Below are positions 44,001 through 52,100 of a stretch of 64,000 nucleotides of DNA, one piece after another. The number at the start of each line of letters is the position of its first letter. Position 1 is the first letter of the stretch. Source of the stretch: Leishmania martiniquensis (lineage: Eukaryota > Euglenozoa > Kinetoplastea > Trypanosomatida > Trypanosomatidae). The stretch covers positions 264,001-328,000 of the forward strand of contig NC_090141.1 in assembly GCF_017916325.1 (NCBI RefSeq), written 5' to 3'. Made by a program: the position numbers and the translations under genes. The notes under the pieces are model-generated. The model was not told the DNA's origin, searched no databases, and saw only the letters and a list, made by a program, of their open reading frames with translations.

Positions 44001-45526
44001 ACGCTTTTGATGCGCAACACGTCTGCGATGCGGCGGACGGCGCCGACAGCGGGCAGGTACGGATCTCGCCGTACGAGGACGATGCAGCCGGCCTGGCAAG
44101 TGGCGCGACTCTCTCTCCAGCCAGTGACAGCACTCCGGGCCCTGCCCTGGGCGTGGAACAAGCTCGCTGGCTCGAGTCTGGGGCTGGCAATAGGGTCTTT
44201 GTTGATGGCGGCGGCCATGCCGCTGCGCCCTTGAGCAGTAGCGCCACGACGGTAGTGCTGGGGCTGGCGCGCCCCTCTCCCTCCCTCTCCATCTCGTCGA
44301 TTCGTGCAGCCACTGCAGCCGTTGGGGCGACGAAGGCCGGCGTGCACTTGCGTCGGCGGATCGCACTACTCCGTCGCGCCGGTGTCCTGGCCTCGGCGCA
44401 GGAGATGGCACAGCGTTGTCGCGCGTACGGGCTGAGCGCCGCCACGCGGTGTGCCGACGCGCCGGCGTGGCAGCGCACGCGCGCGGCAGATTTTTGGCGC
44501 CGCAAGTCGCAGCGCCTGCAACTGGAGGTACTCGAGTGTGTCTTCGGCGGCGCCGACCCCACGGGGGCTGCACTCGCGTGCTCACACGTGGCAGAAAAAG
44601 AGGGCGCCAAAAACGAAGACGCGGCGGCGGTGGCGGCGGAGCAGCCCGTGCGGGGTGCTTGCATGCCGAGCCTGGAGCGTCGTGTTCGTCGGCGGCTCCA
44701 ACTTCTCCGCTGCCATGACCTTGCACAGCTGCTGCTGCTGCTGCTCGCAGCGTCGGCGACACCGGCATCGCCGCGTGCCAAGGAGGAAGCTGATGACACC
44801 ATGGGCACGCTGCACTCGCTTCGACAGCTGCAGATGCGCGTGGTGATGGAGACGATGGCGGAGCTGCTGCCGAGCGCCTCCACCGGCGAGCTGATGCAGG
44901 TAGTGCTCGCACTTCTCAAGCTCTCCATCCCTGCAGCATCACCTTCTGCCTCCAGCACCGACCCAACTGCGTCTCAGGCTCTTCACTACGCGCGGCACGA
45001 GGCGCGGCGCCTGCTGGCGAACGTGGCGGTGCTCGTCGCCAACGACGCGGAGCGCTTCAGTTTTCGCGAGCTACTCTGGCTCATCACGCGCCTACACACT
45101 CCGTGCATCCGGTCGGCGCCAGCGGCGACGGTGGCACCTGACCCATCGTCAGCTCAGCAGGTTCGAGGCGAGACGATCGTGCGGCCTGCGCAAAGCACGC
45201 CGCTGGGAGACCAGCCTCTCGATGTGTCGATGTCGCATGTGTCGGCTGCCGCTGCCCGCGCCATCCGCATCAGCATTGAGGGCACCAACAGCCTCGAAGA
45301 CGATGAGAAAGGCAAGGACGCTGATGCGGAGGATGACGATGGCGATGGCACTGGCGGGCGTTGTGACGGCGCAGCTCCTCTGGATGCCGACGTGCCCGTC
45401 GGTCTGCAGCCGGCGTCGCCGGTGACTGTGGCCCAGTGGAGAAGCGCTGTCGCCGCGGCAGAGCTGCTGCAAGGGATGCAGCAGATGCGAAGCTTGCTGC
45501 GACTCGTGGAGCTCTCCGCGGTGTGA
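35027..45526 (+). CDS. Giant, probably mitochondrial helical-repeat protein (3499 aa)
   Basis: The first ~90 residues are rich in Arg, Ala and Ser with no acidic residue, as expected of a mitochondrial import signal. The body alternates disordered Ala/Thr-rich linkers with helical blocks. At least four blocks share a pattern in which a hydrophobic helix is followed by a short turn and an EL..LLWL-type helix: residues 1318-1349 (VSLPELLWLSGSLM), 2039-2073 (CTAEELVELLHLLWLADP), 3271-3300 (STGELMQVVLALLKLS) and 3328-3359 (FSFRELLWLITRLH). This resembles the octotricopeptide/heptatricopeptide helical repeats of organellar RNA-binding proteins such as those carrying RAP domains, but I see no RAP domain at the C terminus. 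An acidic stretch lies near 3425-3445. Start: ATG at 35027. The open frame is certain; mitochondrial location and RNA binding are inferences. Confidence 0.88.
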   Translation: MQRAASHRAHAAPASGPMSWPLPTRQTFGGAPSAAQRSVGGGAGATSLTKALHRANAVAQASCWALCRSRGGTSVWPRLGLQRTARRLQSSQLRSASCLTTQQCALHTAPSPPAPAESELHSDSNGAARFSAPISSAAAATTGSTSRRVAHRNRRAKRAAAGGETLAASDKQRGEGEADPGRDHVGHASRCHPCCTVPPRPASRPVPGAPQAARQRHRSSAAELPSVSPVLLPAPPTREDATPESIGSYLLTLRRVISANRAGAYPRIVARRAALSFIRQLLPSLMTMPPVPEADMLTGMVGATAAPAAATPSTTPEDDAEAAQPHAEAKTTSNTADATLTGCRVGVNAHPSFPSCAPPPAPHADALEAFPVGARAPWRSTEWGSGSVPWTETLAEAILLTCNKLGLELRTLWVARAALLYLVSGEGEECADALQQRPATLSAIPSSLTRMPASALQDKAQLALALMQTLDRNRRQSRLTRELLQPAAMRLALRLHAKLSGAATAGRIGGRWGTNAAAPHFEARRSAASAAGVTSEGKAPTGALFASNVAAAPRPQTGRTFVNLERYLAERLLPALYAELVHYCRAVEQWHDKSFQAVPPTHVEGVVAAAAPAAATVAATQLHRRKPHSSASDGRACLPNISRSGVETFSLLAAVLHRALGLHSVVRRGDAIRFDLNEGGIDAYAAGVPWNREMTSDPGADSGPSVGTRPQRERPLGHPAVPLRAFRITMEAVTAWLEAAGGPQTGALESGLSRSVSRPLPTGHTVRVASPPPFVPPHTLADAGAPCLRTGGNSPLPPSSSVSVSRFGDAAASSRGQPPRASSTTASSPTTAGEGLGGAAADSGRPHATRTAPAPTVPFGSFNVDALLPILSLCGHDRSFRLFLTTAAGETSAATSPTGSVIPTSATTAATSKARVEEDLSALAAAISRLLLLGIYWAPLCRTYQLPAVLGMLARVATTELTHAATATSALTASAEVTANPYIAASTPTATSPSTEEASEATLTGLDAEVLQRARHTLLPPCDHLATPSSPFVQQLRRLVYSSGRYMERAVFATFVPITTMLDRVLSKWPMPYPAATALASACSVSGHTNVGRSSVRDDGGEGGTVSDVHGPPSAPTASPLQGHDATARTGGSASATDAAGASVSHATGPSAIFRAPVAAAMGTVTLFAAITDEFWSRERGRALWKSVSRRAKRNPSDASSAARTRAPHSNFLWLYSSCPTHTVIRVTVPNRYGDGAASSHLQEGLPAPFYVLRQLGLSSASAEHASTPEELLRAYHASERMTSYMAVRNGVGCATAMRPYLCEYLRSDYMWRSISSDALAPLVTALMELELASVSLPELLWLSGSLMGSSGAKRGRTSNSSLQRRASGCLSLHTMLSLMARIEPHELRLLTADGEDAHWLCAATSPCGLQELPEAGSSGSDDKSLLLRFTLRRIGADGCVLDPPLALATTPRTPHPPVGGRSSDSSSLTFHSAPVQDAGRARTKKCFAGEPTCYACRSVADVVWDSACSQSSDEGARLPLAAFAPLLRSMMLLAEAERPIDDAALHAAADCHGDDSSRGSSMCYYTGAGPLDARHVDSILRMAYRLLFGSGAEVSAAAAPAAAVPLEALVTLYLSLQRAAKEQTASLHKSVHGAQVAPWKPTETVPVADDGACERGSEMRSSAPQTLLLSLNCCLAHCEVALRQRLMAIAPGTASSSTGEALSTAPESIATDLRVLLPLAVLAEGLLPCPANVDAPATGAAGLSVDELIHRELFCELRAALREASLHRIAGEVSRLLWWVTRRAHAEVKEAGTAALPPLTSWVETLLLRAIGEKRRSDTGWRTFELFEWALLPLYTKLEARQAGADTTAETAERAAATPLRHDSALERLFDDFTLLEDTYMRHSAMAPAGALPQQTSSMQGLATKSPSGAETGSAGVNSDARAAAPAASDLSAVPHTAMLEAALHALPTQCDSFHTFLHVIRQLFLSHPALLSTAPDAALYYELRTARIAATGEKRTAPTDAGDPVVWGVDGTLAGRQAWATLPVQRAELPQDLRQRYVDTLFRLFKRLVHDYSCTAEELVELLHLLWLADPHASRVAFSEASSPMTLRSQWPSLFSCCRGFVKNSLNELDTADAVDSGDGNGAAASWSRHRSMPDVLQILYRTARYGIGKSFLLKPLDMQWASVNAAVLHPRSVVLFLHCLGIVRELEGQRRPHASAPHPLSVPRLARRQQGQPQGLRSRSPSHKEALELFQPFLIYASITGEVIADVPRMHYIPWMLEALGETDPPLVLALIHAAFSGALWHGVAGEGGGGGEGRSRSRHRLLSGNALLYAKMMTGGPAASAATGLGDGGRFQWSGALAVGGRLPSHQLSESISATMAALLMVASSDQASSKAWGWGGKAGGPEATDSAMIAQAATQKRPSASIGKAHLRTLVFLRNALFQQLWTARARQPLQWVPAHTIAQVMQLAVVQSSPRLLKLLEWLVLSLLLPPVMPTSRPAAANRPPRRPSGVCAASLVPFSASSALPSSANRGGGSAGEKESDVDMTAGDAAANTRLEVTRDGALLLRLLPMSLWRSLLQRGVSWPRYRGYSLQLLFRGQRSLAVTGAESDTAGASRAASIQRANRRRESLASVLLSLNSESVTYLIAEAMGPMVLLAVTTELLRALARQRACSGDGPRTARRNAEDVAQTEAATTGAAARADDRQPATAEQTPAGTAVPNGARNDTPPPESLTSFGVVRSHASAGSVLTEEALQPLLKAACDVIDQLASTRHTDFVAVLEREAAWQRRVAEASTYRGPAAGEMPFGVDAEAAVDAAAAAKAAPGATRSGAPEAIVPVLDLGEDGVAEMSSIGNDDEEQDVPSLGATAATAAPGGATVSGGGGRSAAEGSAMTTGLSMPATAADAAAGERVDNSDTVSEGPLVLDWRPISEFVQVVRQVDPGISQRQVRLESWVPLAEAAEANERDNARDVLHNALGAIMQHVRRYWQTSEQAHRMRPLMVMNLRDALHLYAFDAQHVCDAADGADSGQVRISPYEDDAAGLASGATLSPASDSTPGPALGVEQARWLESGAGNRVFVDGGGHAAAPLSSSATTVVLGLARPSPSLSISSIRAATAAVGATKAGVHLRRRIALLRRAGVLASAQEMAQRCRAYGLSAATRCADAPAWQRTRAADFWRRKSQRLQLEVLECVFGGADPTGAALACSHVAEKEGAKNEDAAAVAAEQPVRGACMPSLERRVRRRLQLLRCHDLAQLLLLLLAASATPASPRAKEEADDTMGTLHSLRQLQMRVVMETMAELLPSASTGELMQVVLALLKLSIPAASPSASSTDPTASQALHYARHEARRLLANVAVLVANDAERFSFRELLWLITRLHTPCIRSAPAATVAPDPSSAQQVRGETIVRPAQSTPLGDQPLDVSMSHVSAAAARAIRISIEGTNSLEDDEKGKDADAEDDDGDGTGGRCDGAAPLDADVPVGLQPASPVTVAQWRSAVAAAELLQGMQQMRSLLRLVELSAV

Positions 45527-46347
45527 GCGAGCGCTTCTAAATTTGTTGTGGAAAAAGTCTGTCGGCGTTGTTGTTGGTACGGTGGGCGTCGCACAGTCGC
45601 GTGGCTCTCATAACAGTCGAACACTTCAGAAGCGCGTGAAGAGGAGCGGCTGCGCACATCAGCGGCAATCCGCCACGGTGACGCGCCAAAGCGGGAGAGA
45701 GCACGGGATCATGAAAGGCGCTCCGAACAGTCTATGGGCGAGTGTGGAGCGCTGCTGGGTGTGGTCATAGGCTGCGCGTGCGTGCAGACGCGCCAGTAAA
45801 TTCTGTTTCCCTTTTTTTCCCTTAGGGTTATGGGAAGGGAGGGAGGCACTGATACGGCTTCGACTGCGGCGGCGGTGGCGGCGGGAGCTGGTAGCCACTG
45901 AGAGCCCCCTCTGACGAAAGGTGTCTGCTGCCAGTGGGATTACTTCGACGATACGCCAACTGTGAGCTGCGCTAAACGAAGGATGCGCATGTGCGCCTGA
46001 ACGCATGAGCGTCGTGGTGGATGCATCAGCAACCAAAGGCAGTGCGGTGCTTTCACAGCGACCGCAGCAGTCGCCAGCTCTCTCTTAGTACCCGTCAGCG
46101 CTGTCTCGTCCTCTCCCTCTGCCTTGACCTTGACGCGCTCTCAAGACGCCGCCCCCCTCCCATTTGCCACCGTCAGACTCTGTCGGGCGCCCTTCACTAT
46201 ACACCTTTCTCCCCTTCTCTTCCTCTCCGTGTGCGTGTGTGCGTGCGCGTGCGTGCGTCAAGCCGGGTGCTGAAACGTTTGTACCCCCCACTCCCCTCCC
46301 CTCCCACTTCTCTTCTCACACTAATCTCCTCCCCCTTTCGCCGCGCG
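45527..46347 (+). other. Spacer and 5' flank of the SNARE gene
   Basis: No gene is seen. A T/C run at 45806-45822 and a short purine run after it could pair. Pyrimidine tracts at 46090-46125 and 46200-46230 precede the SNARE start. The frame of the SNARE gene is open back to an ATG at 46021, but that upstream part is low-complexity translation of the pyrimidine tracts. Confidence 0.55.
46201..46262 (+). promoter_or_regulatory. Candidate spliced-leader acceptor for the SNARE gene
   Basis: A pyrimidine run (CACCTTTCTCCCCTTCTCTT and following) and a TG/GC-rich stretch lead to the AG at 46261-46262, giving a leader of 85 bases to the ATG at 46348. An AG at 46144-46145 after an earlier tract is an alternative. 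Confidence 0.35.
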
Positions 46348-47535
46348 ATGAAGCGCTCTCTGCTCACCCTCGAGCGGCTGCAGCTGCAGTTAGCGAGCGA
46401 CTCGGCTGCCACCAGAGACGTTCGTAGCAGCAGCACCACCACCACTGCAGAGGGGCGCCGCGCTGCCGAAGCGGCGAAGGAGCAGCGCCTGGCTAAGCTG
46501 ACCCCATACAAGCAGGCAGAGTACCGCTGCGTCGAATGCGTTGCAGACCTGCGGCGAGCGCTGCGCGATGTCGAGGAGCTGGAGATGGCGCTGGGACGTG
46601 GTAACCGTAGCTGCATCGGCTTCTCCAGGGAGGATGAGGAGGCGGGAGAGGCCTTCGACGCGGGCGAAGACGAGCACGCGAAGTTGCTCAGCCGCCGCGC
46701 AGAGTGCCAAGGGCCATCGCGGCCCACTGACACCGCTCTCCTAGAACATGAGCTTGCTCGTAGCCGGCAGCTGGCAAGGCGTGCGCATCACCGCCTCCAG
46801 CATCTTCAGCGCGAAGCTGCGCGACTTGCCGCTGCCGCCTCTGCCACGGCTCCCTCAGTGACATCTGCCGCTGCTGTCGCCGATGGAGGCGACGTCTCGG
46901 CTCCGCCCGCGGCAACGGAGATGCGTGATTGGCAGCGGGCACTGCAGCACGTCGAGCGGGCGAAGCAGTGGTACCGTCACGTGTTCGACATACACGTGGT
47001 CTCCTCCGCAGACGATCCAATGCTGCAGCTGAATAGGCCCGCGCAGTCGCGGCAGTCTGCCGGCAGCATGACGCACTTCGGCAGAGTCTCAAACGTCGCC
47101 CCGCCATCTGCGACCAGTGCCTTGGCGCTCTCTTCGTCTTCTGAGTATCGGCGGAGCTGTGAGCGTGCCGCGGCGTCGGCAGGGTCGCCACCGCTGCTGC
47201 TACAGAGCGCTCGCGACGATGCAGTCTTTCAGGAGTTCTTTTCCTCGGTGCAAGAAGGCGACGCGCTCATCGACGCGGCGATCGATCGCCTCACTGACGG
47301 CGTTGGCAGACTTCTGGACACCGCGCGTGGCATGCAGGACGAGCTGGCGGTGCAGGATACACTGCTCGAGCAGACAGGCGCACGCGCGGAGGCGAACGAG
47401 GCGCAGCTTCTGCAATTGAACCGCCGCCTCTACCGCGCCATGCGTGAGATGGAGGACTCATCGATCTGCATGTACGTCGTGTGTCTGCTCGTGCTGTTAC
47501 TCGTGGTGGGGCTGCTGCTGCGCGTAGCGATGTGA
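46348..47535 (+). CDS. Tail-anchored Qc-type SNARE protein (395 aa)
   Basis: SNAREs on opposing membranes zip into a four-helix bundle that drives vesicle fusion. The SNARE helix spans about 304-366, with heptad-spaced hydrophobics and a glutamine at the expected ionic zero layer (Q336, in DELAVQDTLL). The surrounding pattern (IDRLTDGVGRLLDTARGMQ then DELAVQ) is like syntaxin-6/8-type Qc SNAREs. Residues 373-391 form a C-terminal membrane anchor (YVVCLLVLLLVVGLLLRVAM) with almost nothing after it, so most of the protein faces the cytosol. The N-terminal 250 residues contain charged helices (for example 58-82 and 132-155) that may form the regulatory bundle typical of syntaxins. I start at ATG 46348 (MKRSLLTLERLQ); an in-frame ATG at 46021 would add only low-complexity sequence. 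The exact compartment cannot be read. Confidence 0.85.
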   Translation: MKRSLLTLERLQLQLASDSAATRDVRSSSTTTTAEGRRAAEAAKEQRLAKLTPYKQAEYRCVECVADLRRALRDVEELEMALGRGNRSCIGFSREDEEAGEAFDAGEDEHAKLLSRRAECQGPSRPTDTALLEHELARSRQLARRAHHRLQHLQREAARLAAAASATAPSVTSAAAVADGGDVSAPPAATEMRDWQRALQHVERAKQWYRHVFDIHVVSSADDPMLQLNRPAQSRQSAGSMTHFGRVSNVAPPSATSALALSSSSEYRRSCERAAASAGSPPLLLQSARDDAVFQEFFSSVQEGDALIDAAIDRLTDGVGRLLDTARGMQDELAVQDTLLEQTGARAEANEAQLLQLNRRLYRAMREMEDSSICMYVVCLLVLLLVVGLLLRVAM

Positions 47536-47540
47536 GGCGC

Positions 47541-47574
47541 CGCCCGCCCCGCCCGCCCCGCCCGCCCCGCCCGC
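47541..47574 (+). repeat. 9-bp tandem repeat, 3.8 copies, C-rich
   Basis: Three perfect copies of CGCCCGCCC and a partial fourth start five bases after the SNARE stop codon. The complementary strand has regularly spaced GGG/GGGG runs and matches the G-quadruplex pattern; the sense RNA is C-rich. The repeat number is a likely strain polymorphism. Confidence 0.85.
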
Positions 47575-48067
47575 TTTCATCGCTCGCTCCTCTCTCTCTC
47601 TGCTTGGCGAGTCGCGTGACTGCCGCCACCCTTCCAGCTCTGCAGAGCACCTCCCTAGACGCCCCATCCTACACATGAACGTGCACCGCAACGCATACCG
47701 GCCCGCTCCCAAGCCCATTCTCCCCCCCAACACACACACACACACGGACAGCCGTCTTTCAAGGCCCTCATGTGCCTCCGAAACGTAGGTAGGGGCACAT
47801 GCGCGGAGCTCGCGGCATGGCAACGCGAACATCAACTGGGGGACGATGGTCGACACACACGTAATGGCAAAGGCGAGCTGCGAAGCATTGCAGAGGTTTC
47901 CACCCGCCTACTGCTATCGGCCCTTCAGTCGTCTCTTCATCGCACCCGCCCTCTTACCTCCCGCCTTGGGGAGGCATCCGAGATGCTCTTCATATGGGTC
48001 GGACAGACGTCAAGCGGCGCTCGCGCCATTTTTCCTGCGAAGTGTTCTCACGCGTATGCCCCCCCTC

Positions 48068-48081
48068 ATATATATATATAT
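48068..48081 (+). repeat. (TA)n microsatellite
   Basis: A short alternating TA run lies in otherwise GC-rich spacer, followed by TGTGTATATG. Confidence 0.8.
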
Positions 48082-48967
48082 GTGTATATGCTGTGGTGGG
48101 ACGGTGCCCTAAGGAGACAGCAGTGACGACGCGCCCCCTTCCCCTCCCTTTTTTTTCCACTTGCGCTGATGCCTCTGTCCGTGGCTTCGGAGGAAGGCCT
48201 GCCCCTCCATCCGCTCCCCTTCGTGGCGCCCCCAGCTCGCGAGGCGTGAGGCTGGAGGGGCAGCCGGCGCCACGTCCCTCGTCCGCTGCACCACTGGCGC
48301 GGTCTCTTCCTGTCGCTGATGGCTCCGGTGTAGCGCGCTCTCCGCCCCTCTTCAACGTGTGCCTCTCTGTCTCCCTTTCTCTTTGCCTCCCCGTCTTTCT
48401 GTCGCTGTCGCCCTCTCACTTTGACACACACACGCACGCACGCACATGCCGGGGAAGGGCGGGTGCGACGTTCGTCTGCCGCCGCTATTACGGATACTCA
48501 CTCGCTTTCTAGAAAACACACACACACCCAAACACACAGGCAGACGGACAGACAGAGAGTCGTGCAACACACCTGCACGCAAGCGTACGCATCAGTTGCT
48601 CCTCTACGTACGCACATTTCACGCCGCACCACTGACACCCGCCGCCCCCCTCTCTGACAGCCTATCCTCTGCTATTTCCTTCCTCTGCACGTCACTCACG
48701 CATCTTCCGCTCGCTGAACGTCTCTCGTCCGGCTTTCAAGACGTCTCTTCTCGGCTTTGTTGCGCTCCTCTCATCATCTATCACTGTCTGCGGCGGCGTG
48801 CGTCGGCTGCACGCGCTTGGGGTGTGGAGTGGGGACACTTCTTCACGCAGCGTCCGCTGCCGCCGGCGCATCTCTGTGTGCGGCGCTGCTTCGCTCCCTC
48901 CCTTTCCCAGACGGTCTTCTCTTTGTTAACTATTCCATTTTACTCTTCGTCTGCGCACTCACGTGAC

Positions 48968-48987
48968 CCTTTTTTTTTTTGCGCCAG
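48968..48987 (+). promoter_or_regulatory. Strong candidate spliced-leader acceptor for the lipin gene
   Basis: CCCT followed by ten further T residues and GCGCCAG forms a near-ideal pyrimidine tract with the first AG at 48986-48987, only six bases after the T run. Splicing here gives a 135-base 5' UTR to the ATG at 49123. Confidence 0.6.
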
Positions 48988-49122
48988 CGCCTGCGCCGGT
49001 CTCCCGATCTCGCGTCCCGGAGCGCGTTGTGTCCGTGCCCGCATTGAGGCTTCGCCACCGCCTCCCTTCCCTTTCCTGCTTCCCCCTTCCTCCTTCCCCC
49101 TACTCCTCCCGCATTGCCCAGA

Positions 49123-52100
49123 ATGATTTCGACCCTCGGTGGGCTCTTCAACCTGAACCACTTCGATCAGTCAAGCTGCGCGAACGATGTCATCGTCATC
49201 CGCCACAAGGACGGCTCGCTGCGCAGCACGCCGTTTAACGTGCGCTTCGGGCGGGCACAGATGTGGAGCTACGTCGGCCGCATCGTACAGGTGGAGGTGA
49301 ACGGCGAACTGACGACGGCCGTCATGAAAATCGGTAAGGGCGGCGAGGCCTACTGGCTGCAGCCGACCTACGGCGCCTTTGGCGACGCCGGCCACGGCGC
49401 GGCGACTCCCAAGCAATCGGCGAAGGTGGAAGGTGGCATGCCGCTCGCCGCCGCTGCCGTGGCCGGCGTGTTGGGCCCAGGCCACGCTGTAAAGGTCGAC
49501 GGCGAGGAGCTGGACTCCGTGGGCTCGCTCCACGGCGCCGTCGAAGAAGGCGAGACGTTGGCGATGGACGCGGCAGTGCTGCAGCACCTCCCCATTCGTC
49601 TCGAGTCCCCTCCGGAGCTGCCACCCCCGTCAGCAGCGGATGGCGACGACTGGGGAAAGCACGCGAGGGCAGCCGCTCCGCGAGCGTCATCGCCATTGTT
49701 GGAGCTGCCACGCAGCCTGCAGGGCTTCGCTGAGGGGGAAAGCGCCAGTCCGTACTTAATCGATTGCGGTCACCAACGGCAGCCCGGCGGCTCACACCTC
49801 CGCTTCCACGACGCTGCTCCCAACCTGCCTCTTCTCCACACAGCCCAGGACGGGCATCTCACCATCGAGCCGCGTGCAATCCACTCGGCCGGCGACGCAC
49901 AAGAGGCGCGACTCGCTCTTCGCGCCATGGCGGCAGCGGAGAAGTCGCGGAAGCGACTGTCGAAGATGAGCTTTGGCGGCGACCCATACCTGCGGATGAC
50001 TGCACAGGAGGAAGGGCACTTGGATGACGACGATGCAGACGGAGCAAGCAATGCTGCGCCGCTGGGCAAGGAGGACGCTGCCGGTGATGGTAGGGACCAC
50101 CTCGCTGAGAATGGTCCCGAGGTACTCGCGGCTGAGATCGTGGTGGACTCTGCCGATGTGACGCTGCCATCAAATGAGGCAGCTGTGAGGGTGGCCGACG
50201 ACGGCCAAGTTGTTGCAGAAGGTCCCGCTGAGCAGGGAAGAGTGTCGTCGGCGAGCCTGGCCCCGGCGCCATTGTCACCGCCGCCACCGACTGAAGCAGC
50301 AGCGGCAGCAGCTTCATCGGCCACCTCCGTGACGGGCAGCACGGACAGCTACAAGGTGGCGGACGAGGATGCCTATTTTCTGGGCCCCATCGGCGCCGAC
50401 TACGCTGACTACATCGCTCTCTACGGAGAGGAGGAGGCGGCGTTACTAAAGGGCGCGTCCTTTGTCAGCAGCGTCACTAGCGGCGTGTCGCTTCCTGACC
50501 TTGCCATGCAGCCGGGCACCACCGCTGGTGACTCGGCTGCCGCGCTCTGCAGATCCGTGAGCACCAGCGAGGGCGACATATGCCCTGCAGCGGAGGGCAA
50601 TCGTGCGAGCGGCACCAGTGCGTCACTCCTGCAGGCGTCACAGAGCACCGGCACAGCAAGCTCCTCCATCCCGCCGCCGCGTTTGCCGTCGCCGACTCCG
50701 CAAGCGACCGGAGAGAGCCTGGGTAGCGGCAGCGCCAGAGAAGCCGGCAAGGCCGCTGCGGCCCACGGGAGCACCGGCGTCTCCTTCACCACCGCCAAGA
50801 GCGCGGCCGTGTCTTCCGCTGGCTTAAGCGCCTCGGAGGAGGTCGTGGATGCCGAGGGGCGGCCGGTGAAAGTGGTGCCAGGCGTGGGGGGCTCCGGTGG
50901 CGGCCCGTACTTCACGCGCACCCTCATCCCGGTGGAGGCAGATTTGTGGAAGCTGCACCTGCGGGAGGGCTGCAACACTGTCCGCTATCTCGCCCGGAAG
51001 GACAAGGGCGACATCGTCTCCATCTCGTGCAACATATTCCTCTGGAACTGGACGGACCGCCTCGTGGTGAGTGACGTGGACGGCACCATCACGAAGAGCG
51101 ACTTACTCGGCCACTTCTACGCCATGCTGGGCAAAGGCGCGGACTGGACGCACCCGGGCATCTGCAACCTCTACTCTAAGATCGAGCGCAACGGGTATCG
51201 CATGGTGTACTTGACAGCCCGCAGCTTATCGCAGATCAACCAAACGAAGTCGTACCTCTTCACACTGCAGCAGGATGGGGTGCGGTTGCCGATGGGCCCG
51301 GTGCTGACGGCGCCTCAGCGTTTCTTCACGGCCCTCACGCGAGAGGTGTCGAAGCAGTCCCACGTCTTCAAAATTGCCTGTCTCGCGGGCGTCCGCGCGG
51401 CGTTTCCGCCGAGCACAAAGCCGTTCTTCGCCGGCTTCGGCAACCGCTACAACGACGTCATCAGCTACGACGCGGCAGGAATCCCAACGCACAAGATCTT
51501 CATCATCGACCCCTCGAGCGTGCTGCACGTGTGCCTGGTGCGGCAGACGTACCGCGACCTCGGCCACCTGGTCGACGTTACGTTTCCGCCAGTGAAGCGG
51601 CACCCCGTTCTGCTGCGCGTGCCACGACGTCTGCAGCGAGTCCACAGCACAGGGGTGACGGCGTCACCGGCTAAGGCTGCTGCTGCTGCTGCTGGTGACG
51701 CTGACCGGCACGCGTACGCGCGCTGTCTGCTACACCGCTCTGCCTCCGCATCGTCGTCGTCGGCCGCGTCTTCGATCTCCTCTATGGCATCTTCGGTGTC
51801 CGATTTCTCGGAGCAGCGCGAGTGGGCGAGCGGCGGCTCCTCTGACTTGGGCGTGGGAAGCGCTGCAGCGGCATCGTCGCATGACGGCCGCCGCCTTGTG
51901 AAGCATCGTGGTCACGACGCCGCCTACCAGGCGTCTGAGCCGGAGACTCCCAAGGATGACGGCGCTCGCGTGAGTCGCCACGCATCCGCGGCGTTCAGCT
52001 TGGTGGACTCGGTGCGTGTTGACATCGTCGCCACAAAGCCACTGAGCAGCTCCGCTGCCAGCCCGGGAGAGTCGCGGGCGCTCGTCAAGGACGGCAGTCC

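Larger units (their letters stand above)
47536..49122 (+). other. Spacer between the SNARE and lipin genes
   Basis: No gene is supported. It begins with the 9-base tandem repeat at 47541-47574 and includes a TA run at 48068-48081, a CA run near 47732, C/T-rich tracts throughout, and a strong T tract before the lipin gene. Confidence 0.6.

Noticed and set aside
45822..45830. TTAGGGTTA, resembling the telomere repeat
   Set aside because: Only one and a half units are present inside ordinary spacer; too short to be a telomere remnant.
46021..46347. N-terminal extension of the SNARE from an upstream in-frame ATG
   Set aside because: The added residues are a translation of pyrimidine tracts and would cross the likely splice acceptor at 46261-46262; the ATG at 46348 gives a normal start.
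49114..49122. Lipin start at an upstream TTG
   Set aside because: Nuclear genes of this group start at ATG, and the ATG at 49123 begins exactly where the N-Lip domain should.
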